Notes under the pieces: generated by a model
What the model was told of the DNA's origin: nothing
Seen by the model: the letters and a program-made list of their open reading frames with translations, nothing else
Database searches by the model: none
Part shown: positions 45,554 to 56,906 of the stretch, in pieces
Layout of the letters: the number at the start of each line of letters is the position of its first letter
Numbering within the stretch: the first letter of the stretch is position 1
Position numbers and translations under genes: made by a program
Source: Arabidopsis thaliana
Lineage: Eukaryota; Streptophyta; Magnoliopsida; Brassicales; Brassicaceae
Direction: 5' to 3'
NCBI RefSeq assembly: GCF_000001735.4
Contig: NC_003071.7
Span: 1,933,001 to 1,997,000, forward strand
DNA length: 64,000 nucleotides

Positions 45554-45799
45554 TGACTTGAGAGTTCTTGGGCACTTAGATTTAGGTTTTGGTATGTGTT
45601 CTTTGCTTGCTTTTTGATGTTTTATCTCTCTTTTGATGTGGAAACGTTTTGATATAGGATGTTTCTATATTTTTTCTTTAAAATTTTGGTGCTGACCTAT
45701 CAACACATTCTTCTCCTTTGATAAATTGAGGATTAATGAAAAACACTTGTTGAGAGTGAAGAAACAATGAAACGTTATGTTTCAATATTAGGTCAAATA

Positions 45800-46625
45800 A
45801 ACGTCCTTCAATAACGACTAGGTTATGGGTCATTTTTGTTATTTTGGGAATGCCAATGTTTTAAAAATAATTTAGGAAAAGTCAAATACTTTTCTTGCAA
45901 AATTTCGTTGAGACTTACTCTAGGTCAAATCTTACTCTATATACTAAAAGGTTATTGTTATCTATATATGCTTTACTCACGACAAGAATTCTACATCATG
46001 AATGGTAGGATTTTTTGTAGGAAATAAGCGTTTCATACCAATTTTTTACGAAAAATATTAGTATGGAATGTCCTGTATTAAACAGTTTTTGGTAAACAAT
46101 TCGTAAAGAATGTTCTACGAAATAATTCTCGTAGAAACCACATAGGAAATCTCGTAGGAAAGTGGTAAGACCCCATTATCATTTACTTATCAATATTTCT
46201 CTCCAATTTTCTACCATTTTGTTTTACCAATTTTCTAAAAAAGATTGATTATAACAAATACTACAATGAACAAAGGGCTGACATTTTACTAATGTGAGGC
46301 ATTTTACTAATGCGAGACACTATTGTTATTCATTACATGTTTATAAAGGATTAGAGTACGTGAGTAGAGTTGGGATCCAACGAGAAGAAGTAAAATGCCT
46401 CACATTAGTAAAATACCGCACATTAGTTAATAATTCTCGTAGAAAATCTCGTAGGAAAGTGGTGGGATCCCCTTACCATTTATTTACCAATATTTCTCTT
46501 CAATTTTCTACCATTTTTTTTTTTACCAATTTCCTACGAATTCTAACTCGTTATGAAATATCATTCTTTCTATTCTCCTACCAAATATTCTGAAATTTTT
46601 ATATATTTACCAAATATCATTTTTG
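45800..46625. mobile_element. CACTA-like repeat copy 1 in a broken MATH block
   Basis: A MATH promoter fragment (45800-45935) is joined directly to MATH intron-2 sequence (AGGTTATTGTTATCTATATA) and then to CACGACAAGAATTCTAC at 45976. Dense GTAGGAAA/TTTCCTAC repeats on both strands follow. The same junction occurs at 47260-47300, so this is a duplicate of that arrangement. CACGACAAGAA resembles CACTACAAGAAA, the end of CACTA (En/Spm) transposons. Confidence 0.5.
46281..46432. mobile_element. Small MITE-like insertion
   Basis: Inverted ends of about 36 bp: TTTTACTAATGTGAGGCATT on the left and its complement AATGCCTCACATTAGTAAAA on the right, enclosing about 70 bp. The flanking TCTCGTAGGAAAGTGGT sequence occurs on both sides of the area, suggesting a local duplication at insertion. 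Confidence 0.6.
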
Positions 46626-46629
46626 CCAA

Positions 46630-46977
46630 ATTATTTTAGTTGAAGCTTAGATTTATTCCTAATCTAAGCTTGGACGCCTTTAAAGTTGTGGCTTAATTCT
46701 TTCAGTATATCGTCCCTGTCTCTTTCTTTCGACCTCACTGAGGTAAAGTTGTGGCTTAATTGATTCTTTACATCGTTCAACTTTTTTTATTTCCTTGACT
46801 ATGTTCAGTTTCTCAAACGTGGTACATGGTCATTAATTTGTAAAGAAAATACGGTTTAGAATGATGTTCCATAGTGGAATCTTAATCTTTATTTGGTTTT
46901 GTTTATTAATTAACGAATTTATTTTGGTAACTTGTAATGAAAACATTGTATGTAGAAGTCATAATTGAGGTCAATTA
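46630..46977 (+). promoter_or_regulatory. Duplicated MATH promoter block (dead copy)
   Basis: Carries AAGCTTGGACGCCTTTAAAG, TGTGGCTTAATTCTTTCAG and the CCCTGTCTCTTTCTTTCGAC leader. It is paralogous to the promoters of genes 1, 2 and 4 and shows the unbroken form of the site where the copia element inserted upstream of gene 1. Confidence 0.65.
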
Positions 46978-47275
46978 ATGGAGACAAAAGTTGATACGAC
47001 GATTACGTGGGTGATAAGAGATTCGTTTTCTTTGCAAGCCGCATCGATTTATTCAGATAAATTCGTCGTAGATGGCTGCAAATGGGTAAGAACATAAATT
47101 AGGATATAATAAGGCTAATAGTTGGTCTCTGTTTCTACTTGTTCCGGATATTGAATCTTTGTCTATTGGATTGTCTATTGGATGGAGAAGACACGCTAAA
47201 TTTTCTCTAACTTTAGTAAAACAATTTTTTCTGAATAACTCTCTATACTACAAGGTTATTGTTATCTATATGTTA
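46978..47275 (+). pseudogene. MATH gene 3, truncated
   Basis: Exon 1 is nearly full ([30 protein letters not shown]), but an extra G precedes the GTAAGAA donor. Most of intron 1 and the start of exon 2 are deleted. The exon 2 remainder reads from GGATATAATAAGGC with a 12-base duplication (TTGTCTATTGGA twice). It decays into MATH intron 2 and then the CACTA-like DNA. Exons 3 and 4 are absent. Confidence 0.8.
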
Positions 47276-47292
47276 TCTATATATGCTTTACT

Positions 47293-48697
47293 CACGACAA
47301 GAATCCTACAGCATAAATGGTAGGATTTTCATAGGAAATAAGCGTTTCCTACCAATTTTCTACGAAAGATGTTAGTAGGAAATGTCCCGTATTAAACATT
47401 TTTTTGTAGGAAATTCGATAAGGAATGTCCTACGAAATAATTCTCGTAGAAACCACGTAGGAAATTTCGTAGGTAAGTGGTAAGACCCCCTTACCATTTA
47501 CCTACCAATATTTCTCTCCAATTTCCTACCATTTTTTTTTTTACCACTTTCCTACTAATTCTAACTTGTTACGAAATATCATTCTTTCTATTCTCCTACC
47601 AAATATTCTGAATTTTTTTTTAGTTTTATTGCAATAAATAATTTATATCTATAAGAACACTTACTGAAACCTGTTATATCTCACAAATTATTCTTACAAA
47701 GCAAACAAAGTTACAAATCCTTATTCATGAATTCGTTTTACAAGCCACATAAAAAGTAGAGATTGAAAGCGATTTACTCTTGAGTCTCGTCGTCGTCATC
47801 ATCGCCATCTACACTTGTGTTCCTATTGTTCGTAGTCTCTTTCTTAATTGTCGGATAATCCGGTGGTTGAATTTATGAAAAATGTTGAAGAAAAAGCTTG
47901 TTGCATTCCATAAGATATTTTATTTGAAGGTCCTTCTCAAGTTCACGCTTCTTGATTGTTTGAAGCTCTTGAAGTAATGCAATCGTTTGGCCTGGAGCTG
48001 TGAAAGATGAGAAGGATCCGCCAGCAAACAATCTACCAAACCCATAGCGTCTTACTTTGACTATGGGAACTTCCTGAAAATGTAAAGCAAAGCATAGTTA
48101 GTATTGAAGCATCTAGTTTAAAAACAACTTGACTGAAGTGAAATTATAACTACTTGTCAAAATTTTGAAATAAATATTATTTCATCTACTAAAACGAAAT
48201 ATGTTTTTTTCCTACTTAATTATCCTCCACCTACTTGTCAAAATTTTGTTTCACATTTTTAAAAAATCTCTACGATTTTCCTACAAACATTTTGGTAGGA
48301 AAGGCTCTTACTTTTTTCCTTACGGCTCTAACAAAAATATTTTCGTGGGAAACTAGGAGGAACAGTTCATCGCTTATCCTACGAATCTCCTTTAAAAATA
48401 TTATCGTAGGAAATTGGAAGGTAATGCTTCCGACCACTTTCCTACGACTATATTTCCTTTGGTTTTCCTGCCATTTTCCTATGAGATTTCCTACGATATC
48501 ATATGTCGTAAGAAAATCGATAGAAAATTCCTTCGAAAACCTGACGAATATTTTTGACGAGAAATTCCTTCGAATTGTTTACGAAATATATATTTTGTAG
48601 GAAATTGGAAGCATTTTGGTAAGTGTTTTTTCCTTCAAAATTTTGGTAATTTTGGTAGGAAATTTGGTCGGAAAATACTATGTTTTCTTGTTAATAA
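47293..48697. mobile_element. CACTA (En/Spm)-like element, copy 2
   Basis: The left edge CACGACAAGAATCC and the right edge TGTTTTCTTGTTA (complement TAACAAGAAAACA) resemble diverged CACTACAAGAAAACA termini. Subterminal regions are packed with inverted and direct TAGGAAA/TTTCCTA units, as in plant CACTA elements. A remnant reading frame lies inside on the minus strand. The exact ends and the 3-bp duplication are unresolved. Confidence 0.55.
47774..48075 (-). pseudogene. CACTA-element protein remnant
   Basis: Minus strand from about 48075: FQEVPIVKVRRYGFGRLF, APGQTIALLQELQTIKKREL, then an in-frame TAA, then PPDYPTIKKETTNN and an acidic DGDDDDDETQE end. The leucine/glutamine-rich helix and acidic tail are in the style of the C-terminal part of Ptta/En/Spm plant transposase-associated proteins. 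The assignment rests on style and on the surrounding repeats. Confidence 0.4.
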
Positions 48698-49790
48698 GTA
48701 AGGAGATCTCCCGACGGACTTCCTAATTCGTTAAAAAAAGTTTTCCTTTCACATAAAGAAAAATTATGAAAAGAATGGAAAATTATAAGATTCAAACTCT
48801 GAAAAATTGGAAGTATAGTTTATCTTTTAACCGCCTGAATATTGTATAAATAGAAGAGTTTGTCCTCTATTCAAGGATCCACAATTTAATATAAGAAACC
48901 TAATTTTCTACATTGTTCTTGATCAGAACCCTAACTTTGTCTCAAAGCAATCTTATTATTCATTGCAATTGAGCCCTTGATTAATCTATTAACAAAAGAG
49001 TTGATTTAATTTATTTTCCCTTTAATCAATTTCATTGTGTGATTTCTTGAATCAACACCTACAAGCATTTCTAAGTATATAGACTAAGAATTTGATACTC
49101 TGGTCGATAAAGGATGAAGCATGTGAAGGTTTATGTGAAAAAGAAGCTTGTACAGTCTACTCCAAAAATTCGTTTTATGGTCTTTCCCTGAAAAAATTGA
49201 TGAATAAGGCGAAATTAACACTAAATTAGGTTGTCATTGTCAGGACATGAAAAATCACAAACTTTTATGCAGCTCACATGAAAAGTCACAAACTTCTAGG
49301 CAGCTGCAAGATCGGGAACAAGAAAAATAATCGTATATTGTAGAATAGGGTTTTTAATTATGTAAAGACCGTAAATCGCTGCCATCATTTTTGGTAAATC
49401 TTCAAAGATCCAACCCAAAAAATAGCAAGACGGTGAAGATAGAACAAATGGACTAAACGATACTCCCTTTATTCATAGTTTGATGTTTCGCAAAGACTGA
49501 TATTTTGTAATAATATCATTATTATTTTTATTTATGACCAATAGAAAGAGAAAAAAGTGAGATTAATATTATTAAACTAGTAATAAATAAATAAATAAAT
49601 AGAAAAGTTATTTATTTTTTAGTTTGTGTGTAAAATTTAAATCATTTTTTTAGAAATAGAAAGAACATATTTTAATAATAAAAAAAAAAATCGTGCTTTT
49701 TAGTTTTAGGGCCTTTTGCTAGTGCTATTTCCATACTTAACTTTTCGGTCACCGACTTCTCCAATTTTTGTTCAATAGACTAGAGAGATA
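48698..49790. other. Spacer
   Basis: AT-rich with no gene recognised. A short ATAA tetranucleotide run is at about 49583-49603. Confidence 0.4.
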
Positions 49791-49795
49791 CTAGA

Positions 49796-50030
49796 AGCCC
49801 CCTTGGCCCAATGGTTGACCCAGGGTTCATTAATGCTTCTACACCAAGAGGTATAGGGTTCGAGTCCCAGCTAATTCAATTTATTAGCAGATTTGTAGAT
49901 TAATGGAGGCAAGTGTGCAGAAGATCTACAATGATGTACAATTATGGCCGTTCGCCAGGATTCTACGCAGAGAAGATATTGAAAGTTTCCATCAAGCGCG
50001 TAGAAAATAAGAAGGAAGTGTCGTCTGTCG
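49796..50030 (+). mobile_element. tRNA-related SINE-like sequence
   Basis: An A-box-like TGGCCCAATGG (49804-49814) and a B-box GGTTCGAGTCC (49857-49867) stand at polymerase III spacing, followed by unrelated sequence, as in a tRNA-derived SINE. It does not fold as a tRNA. The 3' end and target duplication were not located. Confidence 0.5.
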
Positions 50031-50499
50031 TGGATCTAATAAGGGTTGAAAGGAATTGTCCGTGATAAAATCGTTTATATAACAGTTCTCATAATTTGTA
50101 ATAAATAATAAATCTAAGATGGTAAAAAGAAAAAGACTAGAGAGATAAAGGAGAATGGAAAACAACAGAAATGTGTTGAAGATATAATACTTGCTCGGCA
50201 AGTAAAGTAGAAAATAAACATTTTTTCAGTTTGAAACTATAAAAGTATCCTAATGCAATAGTGACTAGTCAATAGAATAACATGCCGTTGTAAAAGTGAT
50301 ATTTTTTTTTAATATAATTTAACATTAGATTTTAAAAAAGAGAAATAGATCATCGTTTTATCAGAACTAGTGAAGAAAAAAAGCCAAAATCTAAGGAACA
50401 AAAGAAAAGATAGACAAAAAGATATTCAGAAATCTAACGACACTTGTTCTTGGGAATGAAGAAACAATAACGTTATGTTTCATTATTTGGCAATAAACG

Positions 50500-50900
50500 T
50501 TCTAAATGACTACTTACCAGCTAGGGTCTTTTTTGTTATTTTGTTAAGGTCACTGTCTTAAAAATAATTTAGGAACAACTAAATGTTCTTCTTGCAAAAT
50601 TAGTTTTAGACTAAACTAGTTAGTATATAAACCCTATGCGATATGAGGAGACGAAGCGTTTCACATTCCTCTACATCATCTCTGTCTCTTCCTCTCTTCT
50701 CTTTCTCTCTACCTCACTCAGGGAGGTAAGTAGTTAAACTACTTCGATAGTTCTACCCTTTTTTTTATTCTCTTGACTATGTTCGTATATTCACAGTGGA
50801 ATCTTAATACTTATATTGGTTTGGTTTCTCTATATTGTTATTTGATTTTTGTTTTTTTTCTTCTGAAAGTCTTGGTGAGTAGGAGTCATTATCAAAATCA
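50500..50900 (+). promoter_or_regulatory. MATH gene 4 promoter and leader
   Basis: Fourth copy of the duplicated upstream block (GGGTCTTTTTTGTTATTTTG, AACCCTATGCGATATGAGGA). It includes a leader intron with a CAGGGAGGTAAGTAG donor and a GTGAGTAG-type acceptor before the start. Confidence 0.6.
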
Positions 50901-52341
50901 ATGGGGAAGCAAGTTGATAGTAAGACTATTACTTGGGTGATTGAAAATTTCTCCTCTTTGCAATCCGCATCAATTCACTCTGATCAATTCGTGGTTGGTG
51001 ATTGCAAATGGTAAGAAAATAAATTGTTATCTAATGTTATCCCTAGAATATGGGTTTAGCTGATTATTTTACTTTGGTTTTTGCTTGCAGGCGTCTTAAG
51101 GCCTATCCCAAGGGAAATGAAAAGGCGACTTATTTGGCTTATAGGGCTAATAATTTGGCTCTGTATTTAAACGTTGCTAATAGTAAATCTTTCCCTATTG
51201 GATGGACAAGACACACTAAATTTTCTCTTACTTTAGTAAATCAAAAATCAGAAAAACTCTCCAAACTAACAGGTTATTGTTCTCTATGCTTGCTCTATTT
51301 TATGGTTTATGTTATGTTGTAAACATTTATCTTAAAAGTTTTCTCTAACTTTAGTAAATCAATTTTCGGACCAACTCTCCCAACTAAACTGTTATTGTTT
51401 TTGCTTCCTACTTAATAGTTTAACTTAGTTTCATGCTTCTGTGTATGAACGTTAATATTAACTCCATGGGAGGGCACCTTTATGTCTTACTGATGAAATG
51501 ACTACTTTTTTGTGATTTTGCAGAATCACAACACTGGTTTGATCATAAGTCTACTAGCCGGGGGTTTCCAGCTATGATTCCTCTCACTAATCTGCATACT
51601 AATGAGGGATTTCTGGTGAATGGAGAACTCACCCTTGTTGCCAAGGTAGAGGTTCTTGAAGTTGTAGGAAAATTAGATGTATCAAAGAAATCTTCACCAG
51701 TAATGGAAACCATAGATGTCAATGGGTTTCAAGTTCTTCCTCAAGTAAGAAATTATATAAATAATTATACCACACTTGTTGTTATGTAGTGGAAATTCTA
51801 GGTATTCTGTTTTGAAACAAGTATAAGAAAAATACTTTTAAATATAAAGAATATGAAGAAAACAAATCGTTAGTCTATTAGTATATAGTCCAGTTTCTTC
51901 AAATATATACTAGGTTTAGATATGATGTGGTTTTACTTTATGCATCCTTTCCACTCGCAGATAGAATCGGTGAATCGTTTGTTTGCAAAACACCTAGATA
52001 TTGCATCCAAATTTCGTCCAAAGAAACCATATATGAAGACGGCGTACATGAATGTTCTCCTAAGCTTAACCAAGACGCTGTGCCAATCGCCTCAAGATCT
52101 CTCCAATGATGATATATCTGGTGCAGGCGCTGCACTGACATATTTGAGAGAAGCAGGGTTTAAGTTGGATTGGTTGGAGAAGAAACATGGTGAGATAAAG
52201 GAAAAGAAGAAGAAGGAAGAGGCTTCTTTGAAACGGCTGCAAGAAATGGAGAAACAGATCTTTAACGAAGCTCAGATATATAAGGAGAAGGTGTTGGCAG
52301 CTAGAGCTCCTCTCTCTTTGAACGAAGACAATGTTTTCTGA
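50901..52341 (+). CDS. MATH-domain and coiled-coil protein, gene 4
   Basis: Exons 50901-51010, 51091-51272, 51524-51744 and 51961-52341 have GT-AG sites and matching phases and give 297 residues without lesions. MATH domain: [38 protein letters not shown] (seven residues longer here than in gene 2), [38 protein letters not shown]. Coiled coil: [19 protein letters not shown], somewhat shorter than in the paralogues. Exon 3 ends CCTCAA|GTAAG where paralogues have CCTTCACAG|GTA, so the exon is one codon shorter. Intron 2 (251 nt) contains an extra partial copy of exon 2 (TTTTCTCTAACTTTAGTAAA at 51338), a sign of unequal exchange. The family is the same as gene 2; locus probably At2g05420. Confidence 0.9.
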
Positions 52342-53453
52342 TGACTTACGAGTTCTAGGGCACTTGGATTTAGGTTCTGTTAGTTTTTCTTCTTTGTCAG
52401 CTTGCGTCTTGTTTTCTAAATGAGAACTCTCTTTATTTGGAAACGTTTTGTAGTTGAGCGCTCTCTATGTAGCTTAACTTTGAGGCTATGCCTATTTCAT
52501 TGGTCGTATCATTTTTTTCGTAAGCTGCCACTATTTCACCGTTTCTTTAATTGCACTATATATGTTCCTTGACGACAAAGTAATGTGTTTTGTGTCTAAA
52601 CAAACAAGCTGTGACACATGAAGAGTCACGGTAATATAGTGTCGACGTTGAAACCAATAATATTATTGCAATCTCACCAAATGCTTTCATTCAATCTACT
52701 AAGTATCTACAACCCATCTCTATTTTTATCTATATATTTTATTTGTACCTCTATTTCATTCCAACTCATCGAGAGACAACCATTAGAGATAGTCTTATTT
52801 CTTGAGGCCTCTTAAGATATCCAACTCAGCATTCTCAAAAATACTCTCCCTAATGGACACGTCATCCACTAGTTTCTCAGAATAAAACGATGCCAAGATA
52901 AGCATTAAAAATACACCTTAACAGTTATAATGGACCAACTACTAATAAAACCCCTTGGCCCAAAAGAAGTATAGATCGAAGAGCTATTGGAGAGAGAGGA
53001 GCATGACCAATCTTTAGATTTTGGTGGCCCTAAAGCATAGTTAAATAATGTGAACTTTTATAAAAACATAAGCCTAAAAAATTGTCATTACATATTGTAC
53101 CTTCAATTCAGTTTTGTTTGGAAGAGTGAAAAATATTGTAATACCTATGTTTTGGCTGCCTTATCAGCGGGCTGGAGAGAGGAGCCACGAGTCTTTGTAT
53201 CTGTAAGTGTATGTGAAAGAAAAGAAAAATGAAGTTGAAGATAAGAAGAAGATTTCACGTAAATAATTAGTTTTAGAAAGTTGGATATGAGGAAGTAATC
53301 TTATTTACTATTTAGTTTTAGGAATTAATTTAAGTTTCCTTTTATTATTTAAAGAGATTAGGAATTGCTTTTCTCAATTATGTTAAACTATGTAATCTCT
53401 CTAAAGAGCTAACAAATCAATGTGGAGGTTAGATCGAAGCTTTGGTCGTGACA
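52342..53453. other. Spacer
   Basis: 3' flank of MATH gene 4 and AT-rich spacer. The open frames at 52618-52815 and 53050-53232 have no domain and I reject them. Confidence 0.4.
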
Positions 53454-54101
53454 ATGTCGAAGATATCAGAGAGTAAATCAACACTTTCTCATCATGGTAC
53501 TGCATATGATGAGGATTTGGACAATGATGAAATCGTGAACATAAAAGGCTTTTGGATTTTCCGATCAAAGGTAAGTAATATATCAATCAATTCTGATTAT
53601 ATGTAATCTCTAATGAAAATAATATATGGTTTCGATTACTTTTGTTTATAGTTAGGTCTAGCGAAACGAGTCTTTGAGAAACATCCAGAGACGACAACAA
53701 AATTTTGTCTAAAGAGTGAATTTGCCAAGGAAACTTACTTGACTGCCCTACTAGACCTCATTGACATGATAAACATGTTACCTCAGCAATCTCTCTTCGA
53801 AGCCGAACTAAAAGAAGCAGAAAACACAATTTTGGACCTTGAAGCTGCCGGTTTCAAGTTGGATTGGTTGAAAAGGAAGCTTGAGGAGATTCGTGTTACT
53901 AAGAAGAAAGCGAAGAACCGCACGACTCGGATGAGAGAACTAGACCGAAAGATTCAGAAGCATTTGGAGGAGTTGTCGGTCCTTCAAGAAGAAATGAAGA
54001 AGGAGCAGTTTGAGGCTATGTGTGACAAACCTGAATATTATTTAGACTCACTTTGTTTGAATGAAGTCACATGTGACTCTAGTGAACCAATTACCAAATA
54101 A
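53454..54101 (+). CDS. MATH-family coiled-coil protein lacking the MATH domain
   Basis: Two exons, 53454-53570 and 53652-54101, with a GTAAGT donor in phase 0, give 188 residues. Exon 1 supplies a new acidic N-terminus (MSKISESKSTLSHHGTAYDE) and then IVNIKGFWIFRSK. This aligns with the end of MATH exon 3 ([14 protein letters not shown]) and uses the same exon boundary. Exon 2 aligns with MATH exon 4: [38 protein letters not shown], then a lysine-rich coiled coil. Exons 1 and 2 of the MATH genes are missing, so the peptide-binding fold is absent and only the oligomerising half remains. It could act as a partner or inhibitor of full-length relatives; that is inference. The frame is intact. Confidence 0.8.
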
Positions 54102-54734
54102 ATTTGTACACACAAAGGCAAAGAGTTTATTGCTTTTACGCCTCACTTGTTTCAGAAGATTCCATTAGGTTAAAAGGGTTTTTGTATTTCTCTCGGCTTC
54201 TATAAAGAGAGGGCTTACATATATACAAGTATCAAAGAAGTTTCTGAAATCCAGTTGTATTGTCTTAGCTTTATATAAATTTTCTTTTTCTATTGTCGAT
54301 CTTGTATCTTGATAAAAGAGGTAAAAGACTTACAAATTTTTGATTACTTTGGCGATGAGGCGCAATTTCTCTGAATAGAAAACTACTAGGACCGTGGAAT
54401 AACTTTGGCGATGAGGTGCAATTTTTCTGTTTAGTGAATTTTTATTTGCATTGGGTTTGATTGTCACCCGTGGAATGACGTTATATATCGTGAACAAATG
54501 AATTTTGTTAATAAAAGCCTTTTTTTGCTGCATAATGCATAATTGCAAGATTTGCGTTTTTGCTTAAAATGTAGAAGTAAATAATTTATCAACCAAATAA
54601 GTGGGGTTTTAAATTTTATAAGAAATAATTATACATAGGTACTAATGAAAAAATAAAGATATTAGTTTCTGACGATGCAAGATATAGTTATGTCATTTTT
54701 AACTCTGAATACACTATGTTATAACTTTCTAAAA
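54102..54734. other. Spacer
   Basis: Contains a short direct repeat (ACTTTGGCGATGAGG at 54347 and 54402). No gene seen. Confidence 0.5.
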
Positions 54735-55688
54735 TCATATATATGAAAGTTGGTCAACTCTCTTCAAATGATTGACACATCATCACACAAGAATATGACA
54801 TGTGTCATTCTACTTTAATTAAATAAAAAAAATTAACATAATTAATTGAGAAAAAATCAAAAGTCTTTTGTTGTGTTAAATATTTCATTAATCTCACTTT
54901 TAAATAAATTTTCTAAAGATTTTAATATGTATTAAGCACTACTTTCATTGTATTCTATTTATTTTATTAAATTCTTTTTATCAATAGTCATTACTCCATA
55001 CTGGCTAATAATTTACTTGTGGTATAGATTTACATGATGTGTTGTAGTTTAGATGTTTTCTACCTGACCTCATATTAATTTAATAATTTTACTTGGATAT
55101 TTTCTTATTAATATGTTTTGTGAATATGATTTATCATACGATATTCTTTCTTTTCATTTTTATGCGTTCTGATAACTTGATAACATTGATCTACAATTTT
55201 TTCACGTAATGGTCCTTCGGGACGTTAAACATACCAAAAAAAAGAAGAAAAAACATGAAACTCTATATGGCTATAGGCGGAGGAAGATATCTAAAGTGTT
55301 GACTTAAATTATTAGCATATTAGGATTTGATTGGTGTACTAGATGACGAAAGAATATATAAAATAAAGAATTATTTGTTACAATTAAGTTAGGCAAATTT
55401 CAAACAACATAAGTAACATAACTACATACATTGTATCAATATATCATATACTGTTGTATGTGTTTATGATAGTGAAAAATTAGGATAATAGGTATATAAA
55501 TATTTATATTATAGTAAAATTGATATTTCAAATTATAGATGAATTTAATCATAAAAATTATAATTATATAAAATAGATATGAATTTATTAATTACACAAT
55601 AATAAACATAAAATGAATAAAAACCATAATCATATTTTTCGATAATTTTAAAAACAAAAACTCATGCGTAGCATGGGTGTTCATCTAA
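54735..55688 (+). mobile_element. Non-autonomous Helitron, copy C
   Basis: Plus-strand element with 5' TCATATATATGAAAGTTGG (A before it) and a 3' palindrome (CATGCGTAGCATG) followed by GGTGTTCATCTAA, a CTRR end. Length 954 bp. Same family as copies A and B but in the opposite orientation and more diverged. Confidence 0.85.
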
Positions 55689-56040
55689 TCATATATATGA
55701 AAGTTGGCCAACTCTCTGCATATGAGTGACACATCATCACACCAGTGAACGCTACATGTCATTCTAAATTAATATTATTAAAAAAGAATAAAAGCTAATG
55801 ATAAAAAATTAAAAGTTTCACATTGCATTGAATCATCCATTAATAATCCCACTCTTAACTAAATATCTTCATTTAAAAGAAAAAATACAAAAAATCATTT
55901 TAATGTATGAAACACTACTTTCATTTTATTTTTCTTATTTTGCTATTTTTAATAGTCATTTGATAACGACTAAAAATTTTCGTGTATTGCAACTTAACTG
56001 TTTGCTACTTAACATTTAAAAACAAAACAAAACCACAATT
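55689..56040 (+). mobile_element. Truncated Helitron, copy D, abutting copy C
   Basis: Starts TCATATATATGAAAGTTGGC on the very next base after the CTAA end of copy C. It continues with the family sequence (ACATCATCACACCAG; CATGTCATTCTAA) and is lost after about 350 bp without a 3' hairpin. Confidence 0.75.
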
Positions 56041-56105
56041 AAAACTTATGGCATATTTCTTTATAAATAGTAAGCCAAAGTCTTAATTAAAAATTATATT
56101 CTACC

Positions 56106-56108
56106 TCT

Positions 56109-56141
<33 letters not shown>
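56106..56141. repeat. (TA)n run
   Basis: AT dinucleotide run of about 30 bp just before the LINE fragment. Confidence 0.9.
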
Positions 56142-56142
<1 letters not shown>

Positions 56143-56171
56143 TATAAAAGATATTTTTTTATACTTTAAAT

Positions 56172-56880
56172 GACTTGTAAGTTTGAAACAAATAGTTGGA
56201 GGTGGTGCTTGAACAGGAAGAAGTGTTGTGGTTTCAGAAATCTAGAAAAACGTGGATAGCTTTGGGGGATAGAAACACAACTTATTTTCACACTTCTACT
56301 ATTATTAGAAGACGAAAAAACCGCATTGAAGCTTTGAAGGATCATGAGGGTAGATGGGTGGTGAGTTCTCATGAATTGGAAAAGCTAGATTTGGATTACT
56401 ATAAGAGGCTATACTCAATGCAGGATGTGGAACTTGTTGTGGAATGCTTACCACCTGACGGGTTTGCGCTGTTGACGGGAGAAGAGTTGTGAGATCTGTG
56501 TAAGCCTTTTTCGAATGCTGAAGTGGAAATGGCTATAAGAAGCATGGGTAAGTTTAAAGCACCTTGTCCTGACGGTTTCCAACCCGTCTTTTACCAACAA
56601 AATTGGGATGTTGTGGGAACATCAGTGAATCGTTTTGTTTTGGATTTCTTCACGACGGGTATCTTGCCAAAAGAAACAAATGATTCTCTGTTGGTGTTAA
56701 TTGCTAAGGTGGAAAAACCAGAGCTTATTACACAATTCCGTCCGATAAGCCTTTGTAATGTCTTGTTTAAGATTATTTCAAAGTCGATGGTAATGCGTAT
56801 GAAGAAAGTGATACCAAAACTGATTGGTCCGGCTCAGTCCAGCTTTATTCCGGGTCATTTGAGTACAGTACCTGCCCGAG
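56172..56880 (+). pseudogene. LINE (L1-type) reverse-transcriptase fragment
   Basis: A single frame runs through 56196-56906 with one internal TGA at 56490. It covers the end of the linker after the endonuclease (WIALGDRNTTYFHTSTIIRR) and the first RT motifs (KFKAPCPDGFQPVFYQQNWD, VLIAKVEKPE, FRPISLCNVLFKIISK, GPAQSSFIPGHLS). Similarity stops sharply after IPGHLST, before the catalytic YADD box. Both ends are missing, so it is an internal fragment and not a 5'-truncated insertion. No poly(A) tail is attached. Confidence 0.88.
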
Positions 56881-56906
56881 CGTCGTATCTTTTGTCTCGG
56901 TTATAA

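Noticed and set aside
49804-49867. A tRNA gene
   Set aside because: A-box and B-box are present but no cloverleaf with a paired acceptor stem forms by eye, so a SINE-like origin is more likely.
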